Shown: positions 1 to 9,917 of the stretch, piece by piece
How positions within the stretch are numbered: the first letter of the stretch is position 1
How the letters are laid out: the number at the start of each line of letters is the position of its first letter
Source: Cytophagaceae bacterium ABcell3
GTDB taxonomy: Bacteria > Bacteroidota > Bacteroidia > Cytophagales > Cytophagaceae
DNA length: 64,000 nt
Assembly: GCA_030913385.1 (NCBI GenBank)
Contig: CP133159.1
Span: 2,440,584 to 2,504,583, forward strand
Reading direction: 5' to 3'
Notes under the pieces: generated by a model
What the model saw: only the letters and a program-made list of their open reading frames with translations
The model's database searches: none
What the model was told of the DNA's origin: nothing
Position numbers and translations under genes: made by a program

Positions 1-1
1 T

Positions 2-607
2 CACTCTTTTCTGACCAGAGATTTGGAGTTAAGTATTTTTAAGAACCCTCCTTCAGAGGTTGCCGAGCTAGCCTCTATGGCTATGGAGTTGATTTCTATG
101 GAGCACTGGGATGTGTTTTTTGATAATGAAAAAGACTTGGTTAGGGCTAAAAGAGAGCAATTGGAGGGGATTATCAATACATTGCCTTGGGTGGCCACGG
201 TAGATAAGTTTCAACATTGGATTTATGAAAACCCTAATCATTCTCGCCAAGAGCGGGTGAAAGCCTGGAACGACATTTTTTCCAGTTTTAGCAGTTCTGT
301 CACAGACTGGACTGGTCTTGAGCAGTATAAAGACTATGTTTGGCATAAGCAGTTGCATATCTATGAAGTACCTTTTTACTATATAGAATATGCCATTGCG
401 CAGTTAGGTGCGGTTGGCGTTTGGAAAAACTATAAGGCTGACCCTCGTAAAGGATTTTCCAGCTATACTGAGGCTTTAAAGTTGGGGTACACCAGACCGG
501 TAAATGAGGTTTATGAAGCAGCAGGGGTACGCTTTGATTTTTCTCGTGAGAATATTAAAGCGTTGATGTCTTTTGTAAAAGCTGAGTTGGATAAGTTGGC
601 AGTATAG
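2..607 (+). CDS. M3 family oligoendopeptidase (PepF-like), C-terminal part
   Basis: The frame is open to the left edge of the window, so only about the last 200 residues are present and the true start lies outside. The sequence PSEVAELASMAMELISMEHW and the following helical segment (KAWNDIFSSF, YIEYAIAQLGAVGVW, GYTRPVNEVYEAAGVRFDF) match the C-terminal lobe of M3 zinc oligopeptidases. These enzymes cut short peptides in the cytoplasm. The HExxH zinc motif is upstream of the window and cannot be checked. The gene ends at a TAG followed by a strong bidirectional hairpin. Confidence 0.85.
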   Translation, partial: HSFLTRDLELSIFKNPPSEVAELASMAMELISMEHWDVFFDNEKDLVRAKREQLEGIINTLPWVATVDKFQHWIYENPNHSRQERVKAWNDIFSSFSSSVTDWTGLEQYKDYVWHKQLHIYEVPFYYIEYAIAQLGAVGVWKNYKADPRKGFSSYTEALKLGYTRPVNEVYEAAGVRFDFSRENIKALMSFVKAELDKLAV

Positions 608-654
608 ATAACAAGCTATTGACAGGATGTTGTCCTGTTAGATCTTGCTAAACA

Positions 655-682
655 ACAAAGGGCCTCACTTAAGGCCCTTTGT
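655..682. terminator. bidirectional intrinsic terminator
   Basis: A perfect 11-bp stem (ACAAAGGGCCT / AGGCCCTTTGT) with a 6-nt loop lies between two convergent genes, the oligopeptidase (+) and the lipoprotein (-). T-rich flanks occur on both strands. Confidence 0.8.
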
Positions 683-1276
683 TTATGGTTCTAACCTAAA
701 CAGTTTTCTTTTCTTAAGCCTGTTGTACGGATCACCGGAACGTTCTAGCCTCTTTTGGTTATCGTCAATTAGTTTGTTGTACTTGTATGCCCATTCATCA
801 TACCTGGCGCGGTACAGTACCACATCTTTGTCTTCGTCCATTATCTCTTTTTGGAGCTCTGAGATTTCTTCATCGTCTTCCAATTCCTCTGTTTCTTCAA
901 TTAATTCAAAAGACTTCTTTATCACTTTATCTGTTGCCAAATCGTAACTGTCTATCTGCTCATCTGTTAAAGATTCAGGCTGATACCTCATTTGCAACAA
1001 GTCATCAAAGTCCTTTTGCAGTTCGGAAGTTTTTGGTTCTTCGACACCTCTCACATTAGAAATTTCACCAATAAGCCTGTCTATATCAGCAAGTTTTCGG
1101 TCATCGGCGGCCATCATTACATGCCATGCCTGATCCATACTGTCTACCACAGTGTCTACCTCTTTTTTGACTTTAGCTTTTTTGCTCATGCCGCCAAAGA
1201 GACCTCTTTGACCACATGATGTGGCAATTAAACAAATACAAATTATAAAAATATTTATCGTTAAAAGCTTTCTCAT
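683..1276 (-). CDS. putative lipoprotein, paralogue of its upstream neighbour
   Basis: 197 residues with a short hydrophobic N-terminus ending in a lipobox-like ATSC (Cys at about residue 21), which predicts a lipid-anchored envelope protein. The rest is charged and helical: a DDRKLADIDRLIGEI segment, a DEQIDSYDLATDKVI segment, an acidic stretch (EETEELEDDEEISEL), and a C-terminal YNKLIDDNQKRL motif. The same landmarks occur in the same order in the next gene upstream, so the two are tandem paralogues. The start ATG overlaps the stop of the upstream gene by 4 nt (ATGA), implying translational coupling. The YNxxI-type C-terminal helix loosely recalls LemA-like bundles, but I do not assign a family. 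Confidence 0.75.
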   Translation of the reverse strand: MRKLLTINIFIICICLIATSCGQRGLFGGMSKKAKVKKEVDTVVDSMDQAWHVMMAADDRKLADIDRLIGEISNVRGVEEPKTSELQKDFDDLLQMRYQPESLTDEQIDSYDLATDKVIKKSFELIEETEELEDDEEISELQKEIMDEDKDVVLYRARYDEWAYKYNKLIDDNQKRLERSGDPYNRLKKRKLFRLEP

Positions 1277-1893
1277 TGTTGAATCTGAAATAAAGGTTTC
1301 TTATTTAAAGAACCATTGATTGAGTCTATTGTTTTTAAGGTTTCTTTGTTCTCCTCAATAAACTGGTTGTATATTAGTGCATAGTCGTCGTAGTCTTTCC
1401 TATATTTCCAAAGTGTCATATCAGCTTCAGTAATATCTTCTATGAGTTCAGGTACGATAGAATGTTTGGAAAGTTCGGGTGTGTTTTGGGTCAAATCAAA
1501 AGTAGCTCTGATTAAGCTGTCTGTAGCTGCATCATAAGCATCTATGCTTTCATCGGCCATGTTTTCTTGGACGTATCTTTTACTTATCAGGTTTTCAGCC
1601 ATTTTGCTGATACTGTCTAGGGCTATTTGGTTGTACCTTTTGCAGTAACTTACTTCTTGTAAAAGCCTTTTTATGTCTGCTATTTTTTGGTCATCAGAAC
1701 GCATCATTTCGGCCCAATAGAAATCTACACTGTCACATATTTGTTGGTATTCTGCGACTATTGCTTCTGGACTTGATGGGATTGCCTTTTCATGGGTTTC
1801 TTTCTTTTCTTGCTTCTCCGATGTCTTTTTCTCGCAAAAGGTGAACAAACAGGTAGAGGCTATCGCAATAATTGCAATAAAAAATCTTTTCAT
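1273..1893 (-). CDS. putative lipoprotein, first of a tandem paralogous pair
   Basis: I start at the internal ATG at 1893 (MKRFFIAIIAIASTCLF...), because this gives a proper signal sequence ending in a lipobox-like TFC; an upstream ATG at 1920 would add nine residues. Conserved landmarks shared with the downstream gene are DDQKIADIKRLLQEV, DESIDAYDAATDSLI and a C-terminal YNQFIEENKETL. Most of the mature protein is predicted helical and highly charged. It probably sits on the inner face of the outer membrane or in the periplasm. The function is unknown; no enzymatic motif is visible. It is translationally coupled to its paralogue. Confidence 0.75.
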   Translation of the reverse strand: MKRFFIAIIAIASTCLFTFCEKKTSEKQEKKETHEKAIPSSPEAIVAEYQQICDSVDFYWAEMMRSDDQKIADIKRLLQEVSYCKRYNQIALDSISKMAENLISKRYVQENMADESIDAYDAATDSLIRATFDLTQNTPELSKHSIVPELIEDITEADMTLWKYRKDYDDYALIYNQFIEENKETLKTIDSINGSLNKKPLFQIQQ

Positions 1894-2211
1894 AGTATTC
1901 TTAAATTTATGCAGAAACAATTATAAAAATAATTTACGTTCCTTTAAAACAACGATTTAATTATCTTTATATTTCTTTACCTGTGACAGGTATTGTTTCT
2001 GTTTGGTAAGTTGTTTACTGATAGTTTGTTATGGGTTTGTTGGTGGAGCTGTTTTATTCTGCTTATGGCATGGTTTACTTTATATGTCAATTTGTAAATC
2101 AGTTTATAGCAAGTTTAGTATTTTATTTTTTTAAATTTGTTAATGATCAGGGCAATCTTCGGGCAATTAAAAACTCACAGATACGTTTCTGTTTCGTTGA
2201 TATTATATGTT

Positions 2212-3291
2212 ATGGATAAAAAATACGCAGTTTTTTTATTTTTTCTCTTACTAACTAATCTTCCTTTTTTAAGCCATGCCCAGTTTACCGCACCCAAATA
2301 TAGTAATGAGTTTTTAAATATAGGGGTAGGCGCCAGGGCGTTGGGTATGTCTGGTGCACAAACTGCGATTGCCAATGATGTGACTGCTGGGTATTGGAAT
2401 CCCGCTGGGTTGCTGCATATGGAATCTAAGTATGAAGTGTCATTGATGCATGCGGAATATTTCGCAGGTATTGCAAAATATGACTACGCTGCTTTTGCTA
2501 CCAGAATAGACTCCAACAGTGTTTTAGCTATTACCGGTATTCGTTTTGGCGTTGATGATATTCCTGATACACGGTTTTTATATGATAATAACGGGGCGAT
2601 AAACTATAACAATATCCGGTTTTTCTCAGCCGCAGACTATGGTTTTTTACTTTCTTATGCCAGACAAACGCCTTCTATACCGGGCCTGAGGATGGGCGCC
2701 AATGTTAAGGTGATCCATCGTGTGGTAGGCCAATTTGCTAATGCATGGGGTTTCGGATTAGATGCGGGTATTCAATATGACCATAAAAAATGGCGTTTCG
2801 GAGCTGTGGCCAGAGATGTTACAAGTACATTCAATGCTTGGAACCATAACACAGCCCTCGTGAAAGATATTTACTTGCAAACAGGTAATGATATCCCTGT
2901 TAATTCCATAGAAGTTACTTTACCAAGGCTGATAATAGGAGTAGGACGGGAGTTTTCTCTTTTTGAAGATAGAATAGGCATTTTAGCGTCTGTAGATCTT
3001 GTTAGCACTTTCGATGGGATGCGAAACACGTTGCTTAAGACAAACTTGGTTTCTGTTGACCCTTACGCCGGGCTTGAGATTGATTATAAGAAAATTGTCT
3101 ATATTAGAGGTGGTGTAGGTAATATTCAAGAAGTAAAAGATTGGGATGATAAAACTTATACCAGTATCCAGCCAAATTTTGGTATAGGTGTGAAAATCTA
3201 TAAGTTTTCTATTGACTATGCTTTGACAAATATTGGTGACATGTCAGAGGTGTTGTACTCGAACGTTTTTTCTCTCAAACTTGCCATTTAG
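2212..3291 (+). CDS. porV: type IX secretion system outer membrane protein PorV
   Basis: 359 residues starting at the ATG at 2212, which gives a clean signal peptide (MDKKYAVFLFFLLLTNLPF...SHA). The mature N-terminus with NIGVGARALGMSGAQTA and YWNPAGLLHM is the PorV/FadL-like signature. The rest alternates polar and aromatic residues like a beta-barrel and ends in hydrophobic FSLKLAI. PorV is the outer-membrane shuttle of the T9SS: it binds cargo C-terminal domains as they leave the SprA translocon and presents them to the PorU sortase. The gene is followed 8 nt later by porU, the usual order in Bacteroidota. An in-frame ATG at 2137 would spoil the signal peptide and was not used. Confidence 0.93.
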   Translation: MDKKYAVFLFFLLLTNLPFLSHAQFTAPKYSNEFLNIGVGARALGMSGAQTAIANDVTAGYWNPAGLLHMESKYEVSLMHAEYFAGIAKYDYAAFATRIDSNSVLAITGIRFGVDDIPDTRFLYDNNGAINYNNIRFFSAADYGFLLSYARQTPSIPGLRMGANVKVIHRVVGQFANAWGFGLDAGIQYDHKKWRFGAVARDVTSTFNAWNHNTALVKDIYLQTGNDIPVNSIEVTLPRLIIGVGREFSLFEDRIGILASVDLVSTFDGMRNTLLKTNLVSVDPYAGLEIDYKKIVYIRGGVGNIQEVKDWDDKTYTSIQPNFGIGVKIYKFSIDYALTNIGDMSEVLYSNVFSLKLAI

Positions 3292-3299
3292 TGTAGCTA

Positions 3300-6200
3300 A
3301 TGAAGCATGCAATATTATTAAAATACCTCTTTTTGTGTATTGCATTTTTGGTGCATTTCGTGGCGCTTGGACAAAGTGATTTTTTTTCATGGATCGAATC
3401 TGGCAATCAATATCTTAAGATTACAACCGCACAAACGGGGATACATTATATCAGTAATGACAAACTCGCTGCTGCAGGTGTGCCATTAAATAATCCTGAT
3501 GCGATCAAATTGTATCATCGTGGTGTAGAACAGGCGATAGATGTCACCTCCGAAGGCCTTTATTTTTATGGTAAGGAAAACGATGGTACGTTAGACGCTC
3601 ATTTATATGTCAATAACGCACAGCCGCACCCTTGGTACAACCTTTTCTCTGACAGTACTGCTTATTTCTTGACGTGGTCCAGTGCTTCGGGAAAGAGAAT
3701 GGAGACGATAGAAGCTGTTTCTTCTGAAAGCCCTGATACCTATCATATGCAGGAGCTTATTAAGGTATACACAGATAACTATTCTGAAGGAATGGTTTAT
3801 AACACTTATAATACCTTATCGGAATTCGACCTTGGTGAAGGGTGGACTGGCCCTATTGTTTCGCGCGCTGCCAATGCGGCTACTGTTACCCATACCGTAG
3901 AGTTGGAAACCCAAAACTTATATGCGCAAGGTAAGGATGCTAAGGTGGAGGTTGTATTGGCAGGGAGGAACCGCCTTCCCCATGATGTAACTGTCTTGGT
4001 TGGAAATCCCAACGCTCCGGCCACTAGTTCTTCTGTCAGCTCTTTTACCTCTTATAGAACCAGAAAGGTTTTACTGCAAGTGCCTATGTCTGCTTTTTCG
4101 GCAGATGGTAAACTTAGTCTTTCTATCAGGTTGAACAGTGGCAGTGCCGCTGACGCTGTTTCTATCTCAGCTATTAGACTTCTGTATCCGCAGTCTTTTA
4201 ACATGGGTGGTACACTTGCACAACACTTTAGATTGTCGGAGAATGCTTCAGGAAACTCTAATTTGGAATTGCCTGGAGCACCTGCCAATGCAGTAGTCTA
4301 TGATATAACAGATGAAAATAATATTTTTAAAATTGCTTCTCAAGTAGAGAACAATACACTACGAGCTGCTGTACCTAATACTACTGCATCAAGGAAGATC
4401 TTGGTCAATAGTAATGAAAACCTCATTACAGTAGACCAGCTAAAAGCTGTAGAAATGCATACTTATCGTAATGCAGATGCTCATAATGCAAACTTTATTT
4501 TGTTGTCTCATCCTACCCTATGGTCGGCTGCGTCCGAGTATGCTTCTTACCGTCGTTCTGGCACAGGGGGCGGCCACAAAGTTCTTTTAGCTGATGTAGA
4601 AAAAATTTATGACCAATTTTCGTATGGGGAGAAAACACCTTTGGCCATACATAATTTCTGTAAGTATCTTGTAGAAAATGGAAACCCTGAATACCTTTTT
4701 ATTTTTGGAAAAGGGCTGACCGTTAATTTTCATGGAAATACAGCCCAAGGCAATCGTTTCTACAGACATGACCCGCACGCTTTTATCAACAATAGCCATG
4801 CAGATTTTCGACTTCAGGATTTTATACCGCCTGCCGGAGTACCTGGAACGGATAATTTATATGTTATGGGGCTAATAGATTCCCTTCCGAGTCATAACCT
4901 TGCGGTTCCCGTTGGTCGTGCACCAGTTAGAAATTTGGCTGAAGCGCGTGCTTATCTGCAAAAGGTTAAAGACCATGAATCATTGGACAGTCGACAGCTT
5001 TGGAGAAAGCACTTGGTACATATAAGTGGAGGAACGAGTGAATATCAGCAAAATTCCTTCCGAAACAATGTTAACAACCTTAGAGCTATTGTTGAAGATA
5101 CAGTGTTTGGTGGAAATGTTGTCGCAACTTATTCCAAGCAAAACACAAACACTGTGGACGATGCGTTTCGGGAGTCTTTTTCCAGTATTGTCAATGAAGG
5201 GATTTCCTATATGACTTTTTTTGGACATTCGGCTCCCGCTTTGACTGAAGTGGATATTGGATATGTTTCTAACCCTTTGCATGGGTACAATAATTACAAA
5301 AAGTATCCGATGATCTTGATGAACGGTTGTAACTCAGGTAATCCTTATGTAAAAACTTCTATTACAGAGGACTGGATTATAACACAGAACAAAGGAGCGA
5401 TTCTTGTGCTAGGGCATACTGATTATGGGTTAACAGACCAATTGTACTATTTCAGCCGGTCTTTTTACCAGACAGCCTTTAGAAGCAGGGTGTTTTCTGG
5501 AAGGTCGGTTGGTAAAATACATCAGCGGGTAGTCAGGAACTTTATGTACAACAATGCTTCTAACCGAACGCAGGTTCAACAGATGATGTTGCAGGGCGAC
5601 CCTTCTGTAAAAGTTTATGCGCCAACTTTGCCTGATTATCATATTACGGGTGATAATATCTTTTTGGAATCTTTTGACGATAATCCTGTTACTGCAGTCT
5701 CAGATTCTTTTCAGGTTGGTATCGTAATTACCAATTTCGGACACTTTTATCGTGACGATTCGGTAACTGTGGCCTTGTCAAGAACTATCAATGGGTTAAC
5801 TTCCCAACTTGGACAAATACGTGTGCCTGGAATAGCCTATAAAGATACTTTGTACCACACGGTTCATTCAAGAGATGCCAATACCTTTGGTATGAATGTT
5901 TTTGATGTAGTTATAGATCCAGAAGGTGAAATAGAAGAATCTGACCGTACTAATAATGCAGCATCCTTAAGTTATTTTATGCCACTAACGGGTGTTTCTC
6001 CTGTCTTTCCTAAGGAATATGGAATTGTTAGCGAATTGCCTGTTACCTTAATAGCTCAATCCACAGACCTGCTGATTGGAGAAAAAGATTATTATATTGA
6101 ATTAGATACATCACATACTTTTAATAGTCCCTTTAGGAAGTCTTCTATAATTAACTCAGGGTCTTTGTTAAAGTGGGATGTTCCATCTTTGTTGCCAGAG

Positions 6201-8324
6201 ACGCCAGCTAATGATAGCACTGTTTATTATTGGCGTGCGAGGTTTAATGAGATACCAACAGGGCAAGATACTTTATGGGCAAATAGCTCTTTTATTTATA
6301 TTAAAGATAGCCCGAATGGTTGGTCTCAAAGTGCATTCCCTCAGTTTTACAGAGCTTCCCTGGACGATGTGGTTAGGGATAAAGATACACGCCGCTGGGA
6401 CTTTGAACCGGTGCAAACAAGAATTGTAGCAGCTTCGGCGGGTGCAGAATATGAAGATCATTACAATGGTTCCATACCTAATACCGAGCTTGCCATTAAT
6501 GATCGAGCTTTGGTTTTTTACAGAAATGAAATCCCGAGGGGGAGCTGTACCGCAAATTCTATTTTGGCTGTAGGCTTTAACCGGTCAACCAGTAGACCGT
6601 ATGCGTTGACCGGAAATCCCTGTGGACACAATCAATATGCAGACCAGACGCGTGTGATCAATGCCATTACGGCTCCGAGTGTTTTGGAAAATGTGCTTAA
6701 TGAACTCCCTGATAACGATCATATTTTGTTGATGAGTTATGGCAATGTAAACTTAAGTGCTTGGGGATTGAAAGAGATACTTGAAGAACGATTTGGGTTT
6801 GAAAATATCGATAGCCTTTCTGCTGGCAAACCTTTTGTCTTAATAGGTAAAAAACATCCCGAGAATACCCCAGTTGCAGAAAGGCAACCTCTTTTAAATC
6901 TTTATGGCGATGCAGATGATATCGTGCATGCAGATATTTCCATTAATGGAAAGAGGGATAGGGGGCGTATTGCTTCTACTGTTATAGGCCCTTCTTCAGG
7001 ATGGGGCAAACTGTACCGTGATATAAAAGTAAAAGGTGAGCATAAAGAGTGGAAAATGACCATAAAAGGCTATGACCTTGAACAAAAAAATCCTGTAGAG
7101 TTGTACCGTGGAATGCCTGATGATTCTTTAGACTTGGGTTTTATAAACCATGAGCAATATCCCTTTATCAGGTTGGTTGCCTATATTTCGGATACGGTAA
7201 ACTTACAAGCGCCACAATTGAAACGTTGGCAGGTGATTTATAACGGCGTTCCAGAAGGTACATTAAACACTACTTTGGCTGGTGTTGAGCAATACAAGGT
7301 GGAAGATAGGGTAGAGGGGGATAGTGTTAGGTTGAATTTTATTTTTGAGAATATATCAGACCTTGATTTTAAGGATACTGTTAAAGTTCAATATACGCTT
7401 AGAGCTAACAATGAGGTGAAAATAGAAGAAGTGGTGCCTATAGGAAAGTTGAAGGCTTGGGAAAAACTAAAGTTTGAGTATGCAGTGCCTACGAGAAATG
7501 CAGCCGGTAAGAATGATTTTCAGGTCTATGTTAACCCGAAGCTTCAACCGGAGGTTTATTATCACAATAACCTATTAAACCTAAATTATACTGTTGAAAA
7601 AGATATGACCAGTCCTGTACTGGATGTAGCTTTCGACGGAATTCACATTATGGATGGAGATATCGTTTCTCCGAGTCCAATGATCAACATCTCAATTAAT
7701 GACGAAAATAAATATCTTTTGAAGAAAGATACAGCAGAAATGCGTATTTTTCTTAAAGCTCCGTGTGAAAACTGCGATTTTAAACAGGTGTTTTTTACTG
7801 ATCCGGAAATAGTCAATTATGGACAATCGGCTGATAAGAAAAATAGTTTTAAGGTCGACTACAACCCCAAAAATCTGGCGGATGGAATTTATACCTTGCG
7901 TATTCAAGGGGCTACCGACGAATCGGGGAATAGTTCAGGTGGGCCTTTTGAAATAAAATTTGAGGTAGTCAATGAAGCTTCCATTACTAATATTTACCCA
8001 TATCCTAACCCTTTTTCCAGTAGCACCAGGTTCGTATTTACCTTAACGGGCAGTGAGATCCCTCGTGATATGAAAATTCAAATCATGACTGTAACAGGCA
8101 AAGTGGTCAGAGAAATTATGATGGAAGAACTGGGGCCTTTGAGGATAGGAAACAATATTACAGAGTATGCTTGGGACGGTACAGATGAGTTTGGTGACAG
8201 GTTGGCCAATGGTGTCTACCTTTATCGAGTTGTAATTAGGGACGGTGACGATCTAAATCACCGCCAAACAGCAGGGGACAAAGGTTTTAAGAAAGGTTAT
8301 GGGAAAATGTATATTTTAAGGTAA
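3300..8324 (+). CDS. porU: type IX secretion system sortase PorU (C25 gingipain-like)
   Basis: 1674 residues with a signal peptide (cleavage near VALGQ). The middle carries the C25 cysteine-peptidase fold with the catalytic dyad visible: FFGHSAP (His643) and LMNGCNSGNPY (Cys677). Ahead of it lie beta-rich N-terminal domains; behind it are Ig-like/CARDB-like segments such as NNAASLSYF. The C-terminus (IYPYPNPFSS..., YAWDGTDEFGDRLANGVYLYRV) is a FlgD-like/T9SS-type domain, as usual in long Cytophagales PorU proteins. PorU cleaves the C-terminal signal from T9SS cargo at the cell surface and transfers the protein to anionic LPS. It is co-transcribed with porV. Length fits the large Cytophagales versions, longer than P. 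gingivalis PorU. Confidence 0.93.
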   Translation: MKHAILLKYLFLCIAFLVHFVALGQSDFFSWIESGNQYLKITTAQTGIHYISNDKLAAAGVPLNNPDAIKLYHRGVEQAIDVTSEGLYFYGKENDGTLDAHLYVNNAQPHPWYNLFSDSTAYFLTWSSASGKRMETIEAVSSESPDTYHMQELIKVYTDNYSEGMVYNTYNTLSEFDLGEGWTGPIVSRAANAATVTHTVELETQNLYAQGKDAKVEVVLAGRNRLPHDVTVLVGNPNAPATSSSVSSFTSYRTRKVLLQVPMSAFSADGKLSLSIRLNSGSAADAVSISAIRLLYPQSFNMGGTLAQHFRLSENASGNSNLELPGAPANAVVYDITDENNIFKIASQVENNTLRAAVPNTTASRKILVNSNENLITVDQLKAVEMHTYRNADAHNANFILLSHPTLWSAASEYASYRRSGTGGGHKVLLADVEKIYDQFSYGEKTPLAIHNFCKYLVENGNPEYLFIFGKGLTVNFHGNTAQGNRFYRHDPHAFINNSHADFRLQDFIPPAGVPGTDNLYVMGLIDSLPSHNLAVPVGRAPVRNLAEARAYLQKVKDHESLDSRQLWRKHLVHISGGTSEYQQNSFRNNVNNLRAIVEDTVFGGNVVATYSKQNTNTVDDAFRESFSSIVNEGISYMTFFGHSAPALTEVDIGYVSNPLHGYNNYKKYPMILMNGCNSGNPYVKTSITEDWIITQNKGAILVLGHTDYGLTDQLYYFSRSFYQTAFRSRVFSGRSVGKIHQRVVRNFMYNNASNRTQVQQMMLQGDPSVKVYAPTLPDYHITGDNIFLESFDDNPVTAVSDSFQVGIVITNFGHFYRDDSVTVALSRTINGLTSQLGQIRVPGIAYKDTLYHTVHSRDANTFGMNVFDVVIDPEGEIEESDRTNNAASLSYFMPLTGVSPVFPKEYGIVSELPVTLIAQSTDLLIGEKDYYIELDTSHTFNSPFRKSSIINSGSLLKWDVPSLLPETPANDSTVYYWRARFNEIPTGQDTLWANSSFIYIKDSPNGWSQSAFPQFYRASLDDVVRDKDTRRWDFEPVQTRIVAASAGAEYEDHYNGSIPNTELAINDRALVFYRNEIPRGSCTANSILAVGFNRSTSRPYALTGNPCGHNQYADQTRVINAITAPSVLENVLNELPDNDHILLMSYGNVNLSAWGLKEILEERFGFENIDSLSAGKPFVLIGKKHPENTPVAERQPLLNLYGDADDIVHADISINGKRDRGRIASTVIGPSSGWGKLYRDIKVKGEHKEWKMTIKGYDLEQKNPVELYRGMPDDSLDLGFINHEQYPFIRLVAYISDTVNLQAPQLKRWQVIYNGVPEGTLNTTLAGVEQYKVEDRVEGDSVRLNFIFENISDLDFKDTVKVQYTLRANNEVKIEEVVPIGKLKAWEKLKFEYAVPTRNAAGKNDFQVYVNPKLQPEVYYHNNLLNLNYTVEKDMTSPVLDVAFDGIHIMDGDIVSPSPMINISINDENKYLLKKDTAEMRIFLKAPCENCDFKQVFFTDPEIVNYGQSADKKNSFKVDYNPKNLADGIYTLRIQGATDESGNSSGGPFEIKFEVVNEASITNIYPYPNPFSSSTRFVFTLTGSEIPRDMKIQIMTVTGKVVREIMMEELGPLRIGNNITEYAWDGTDEFGDRLANGVYLYRVVIRDGDDLNHRQTAGDKGFKKGYGKMYILR

Positions 8325-8373
8325 TGTTAGGCGAGATTTATTGATGCTACTATGTAAGACCAAGATGAAATAA

Positions 8374-8407
8374 GCAATAGGACTTTTTAACACCCCGATC
8401 CTATTGC
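8374..8407. terminator. hairpin between porU and the helicase
   Basis: Inverted arms GCAATAGGA / TCCTATTGC around a 16-nt loop lie between convergent porU (+) and the DEAD-box gene (-). The T-tract is weak, so this is a probable but not strong terminator. Confidence 0.45.
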
Positions 8408-8423
8408 CTAATTTTAAATAGCC

Positions 8424-9644
8424 CTATTGGTCTTTCTTTTTATAGAACTTCTTTTTTCTAAATGGCTTTCTTCCGCCTTTCTTTTTGTTGATAAGAGCTT
8501 TGTATTCAGGCGCAGGTCCAAACTGTTCAGGAACAGGTATTTTTTCTACATCCTTACCCATCAACTGCTCAATTCTCCGAAACTTTCTTTGATCTTTTTC
8601 ATTGATAAAGGAGATTGCTCTTCCTTTAGTGGCGGCACGTGCGGTCCTGCCTATCCGGTGAATATAATCTTCAGCGTCACCAGGGATGTCATAATTGATG
8701 ACAAGGTCGATGTTTTCTATATCTATTCCTCTTGAGATAAGGTCAGTACCTATTAAGATACGGAATTGTCTGTTCTTGAAGTTGTTGAAAATAGCTTCCC
8801 TTTCAGGTTGCTCAAGGTCAGAGTGGATGGCGTTTGCATCTAGTCCAGCTTTTTTAAGGGTTTTGTTAAGCTCCCTTACATTTTGTTTGGTTGAAGCAAA
8901 AATGATAATGCTTTCCAGCTCCTCTGCTTTTAGCACCTCTTGTAAAATGGGCAGTTTCTGTTCCTCATGTACCACGTATGCCTCTTGGCGTATTTTTTCG
9001 GCTGGCATGGAAACGGCAATGTTGATTTGTACAGGATCATTCATTAGTTCTGAAGCCAGCTTTCTTATTTTAGGCGGCATGGTAGCAGAAAGTAAAATGT
9101 TCTGACGGTCTGCTGGAAGCTGCCTGATGATTTTAACAATGTCATCATAAAAGCCCATGTCCATCATTTTGTCTGCTTCATCTAGTACAAGGTGTTTGAT
9201 TTCTTTTGTGTTTACATATCCAGAAGCAAGGTGACTGATAAGCCTACCTGGGGTAGCAATGATTACATCAGCGCCTCCTTTTTTTAAGGCTTTTCTTTCT
9301 CTTTCATAAGCAGCCCCGTCTCCGCCTCCTGTGATAGGGAAAGTCTCAACGGAGGTGAAATATGTAAGCCCTTCAGCTACCTGATCTACCTGACTGGCTA
9401 ATTCACGTGTAGGAACAATAATAATTGTGCTCAGGTTACGGCTTTCTTGTTTTAAAGCATGGTTAATAACTGGCAACAGGTATGCGGCAGTCTTTCCTGT
9501 TCCTGTTTGTGCACAAGCTATTATGTCTTTTCCTGACATGATTTCAGGTATGGCTTGAGCTTGAATAGGGGTGGGGGTCTTAAAATTCATTGATGACATG
9601 CCTTCATATAAGGCGCTGTCAAATTTAAAATCATCAAATGTCAT
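8424..9644 (-). CDS. DEAD-box ATP-dependent RNA helicase, RhlE-like
   Basis: 406 residues with all core helicase motifs in order: Q-motif region (PTPIQAQAIP), motif I AQTGTGKT, Ia PTRELA, Ib TPGR, II DEAD, III SAT, then IV-VI in the second RecA domain (IIFAS, GTDLISRGID, HRIGRTAR). A short basic Lys/Arg-rich tail (KKKGGRKPFRKKKFYKKK) follows, typical of RhlE/CsdA-type helicases that act in ribosome assembly or RNA decay. The cytoplasmic function is ATP-dependent RNA unwinding. The gene appears monocistronic. About 270 bp of AT-rich DNA without a recognisable gene separates it from the VOC gene upstream. Confidence 0.92.
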   Translation of the reverse strand: MTFDDFKFDSALYEGMSSMNFKTPTPIQAQAIPEIMSGKDIIACAQTGTGKTAAYLLPVINHALKQESRNLSTIIIVPTRELASQVDQVAEGLTYFTSVETFPITGGGDGAAYERERKALKKGGADVIIATPGRLISHLASGYVNTKEIKHLVLDEADKMMDMGFYDDIVKIIRQLPADRQNILLSATMPPKIRKLASELMNDPVQINIAVSMPAEKIRQEAYVVHEEQKLPILQEVLKAEELESIIIFASTKQNVRELNKTLKKAGLDANAIHSDLEQPEREAIFNNFKNRQFRILIGTDLISRGIDIENIDLVINYDIPGDAEDYIHRIGRTARAATKGRAISFINEKDQRKFRRIEQLMGKDVEKIPVPEQFGPAPEYKALINKKKGGRKPFRKKKFYKKKDQ

Positions 9645-9917
9645 AGGTTATTTGTTTCTAAACTGAGAAAAGCACATTACTTTTCTACCTTTCTCCTCTT
9701 TTAGTTTTTTGCTTCAGTTTGTGCTAAAAAATTTCTGTTCCCGATCCTCATAGACTGAGACAGTAACTAAAAACCATATTAGAAGTAGGCTAATATATCA
9801 ATTATTTTAATTTAAACCAATTAACCGAATTTTTGGTTTCGTGGTACGGCAAATGTTTCCGGAATGGTAAGTAACAACAGAAGGTTGAATGTATATTTTT
9901 TCGGTTTGCTGATATAG

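Noticed and set aside
645-1219. Several plus-strand ORFs of 75-100 residues, rich in Ser/Leu
   Set aside because: Shadows of the minus-strand lipoprotein gene.
3806-4288. Minus-strand ORFs inside porU
   Set aside because: Shadows of a continuous, conserved PorU frame.
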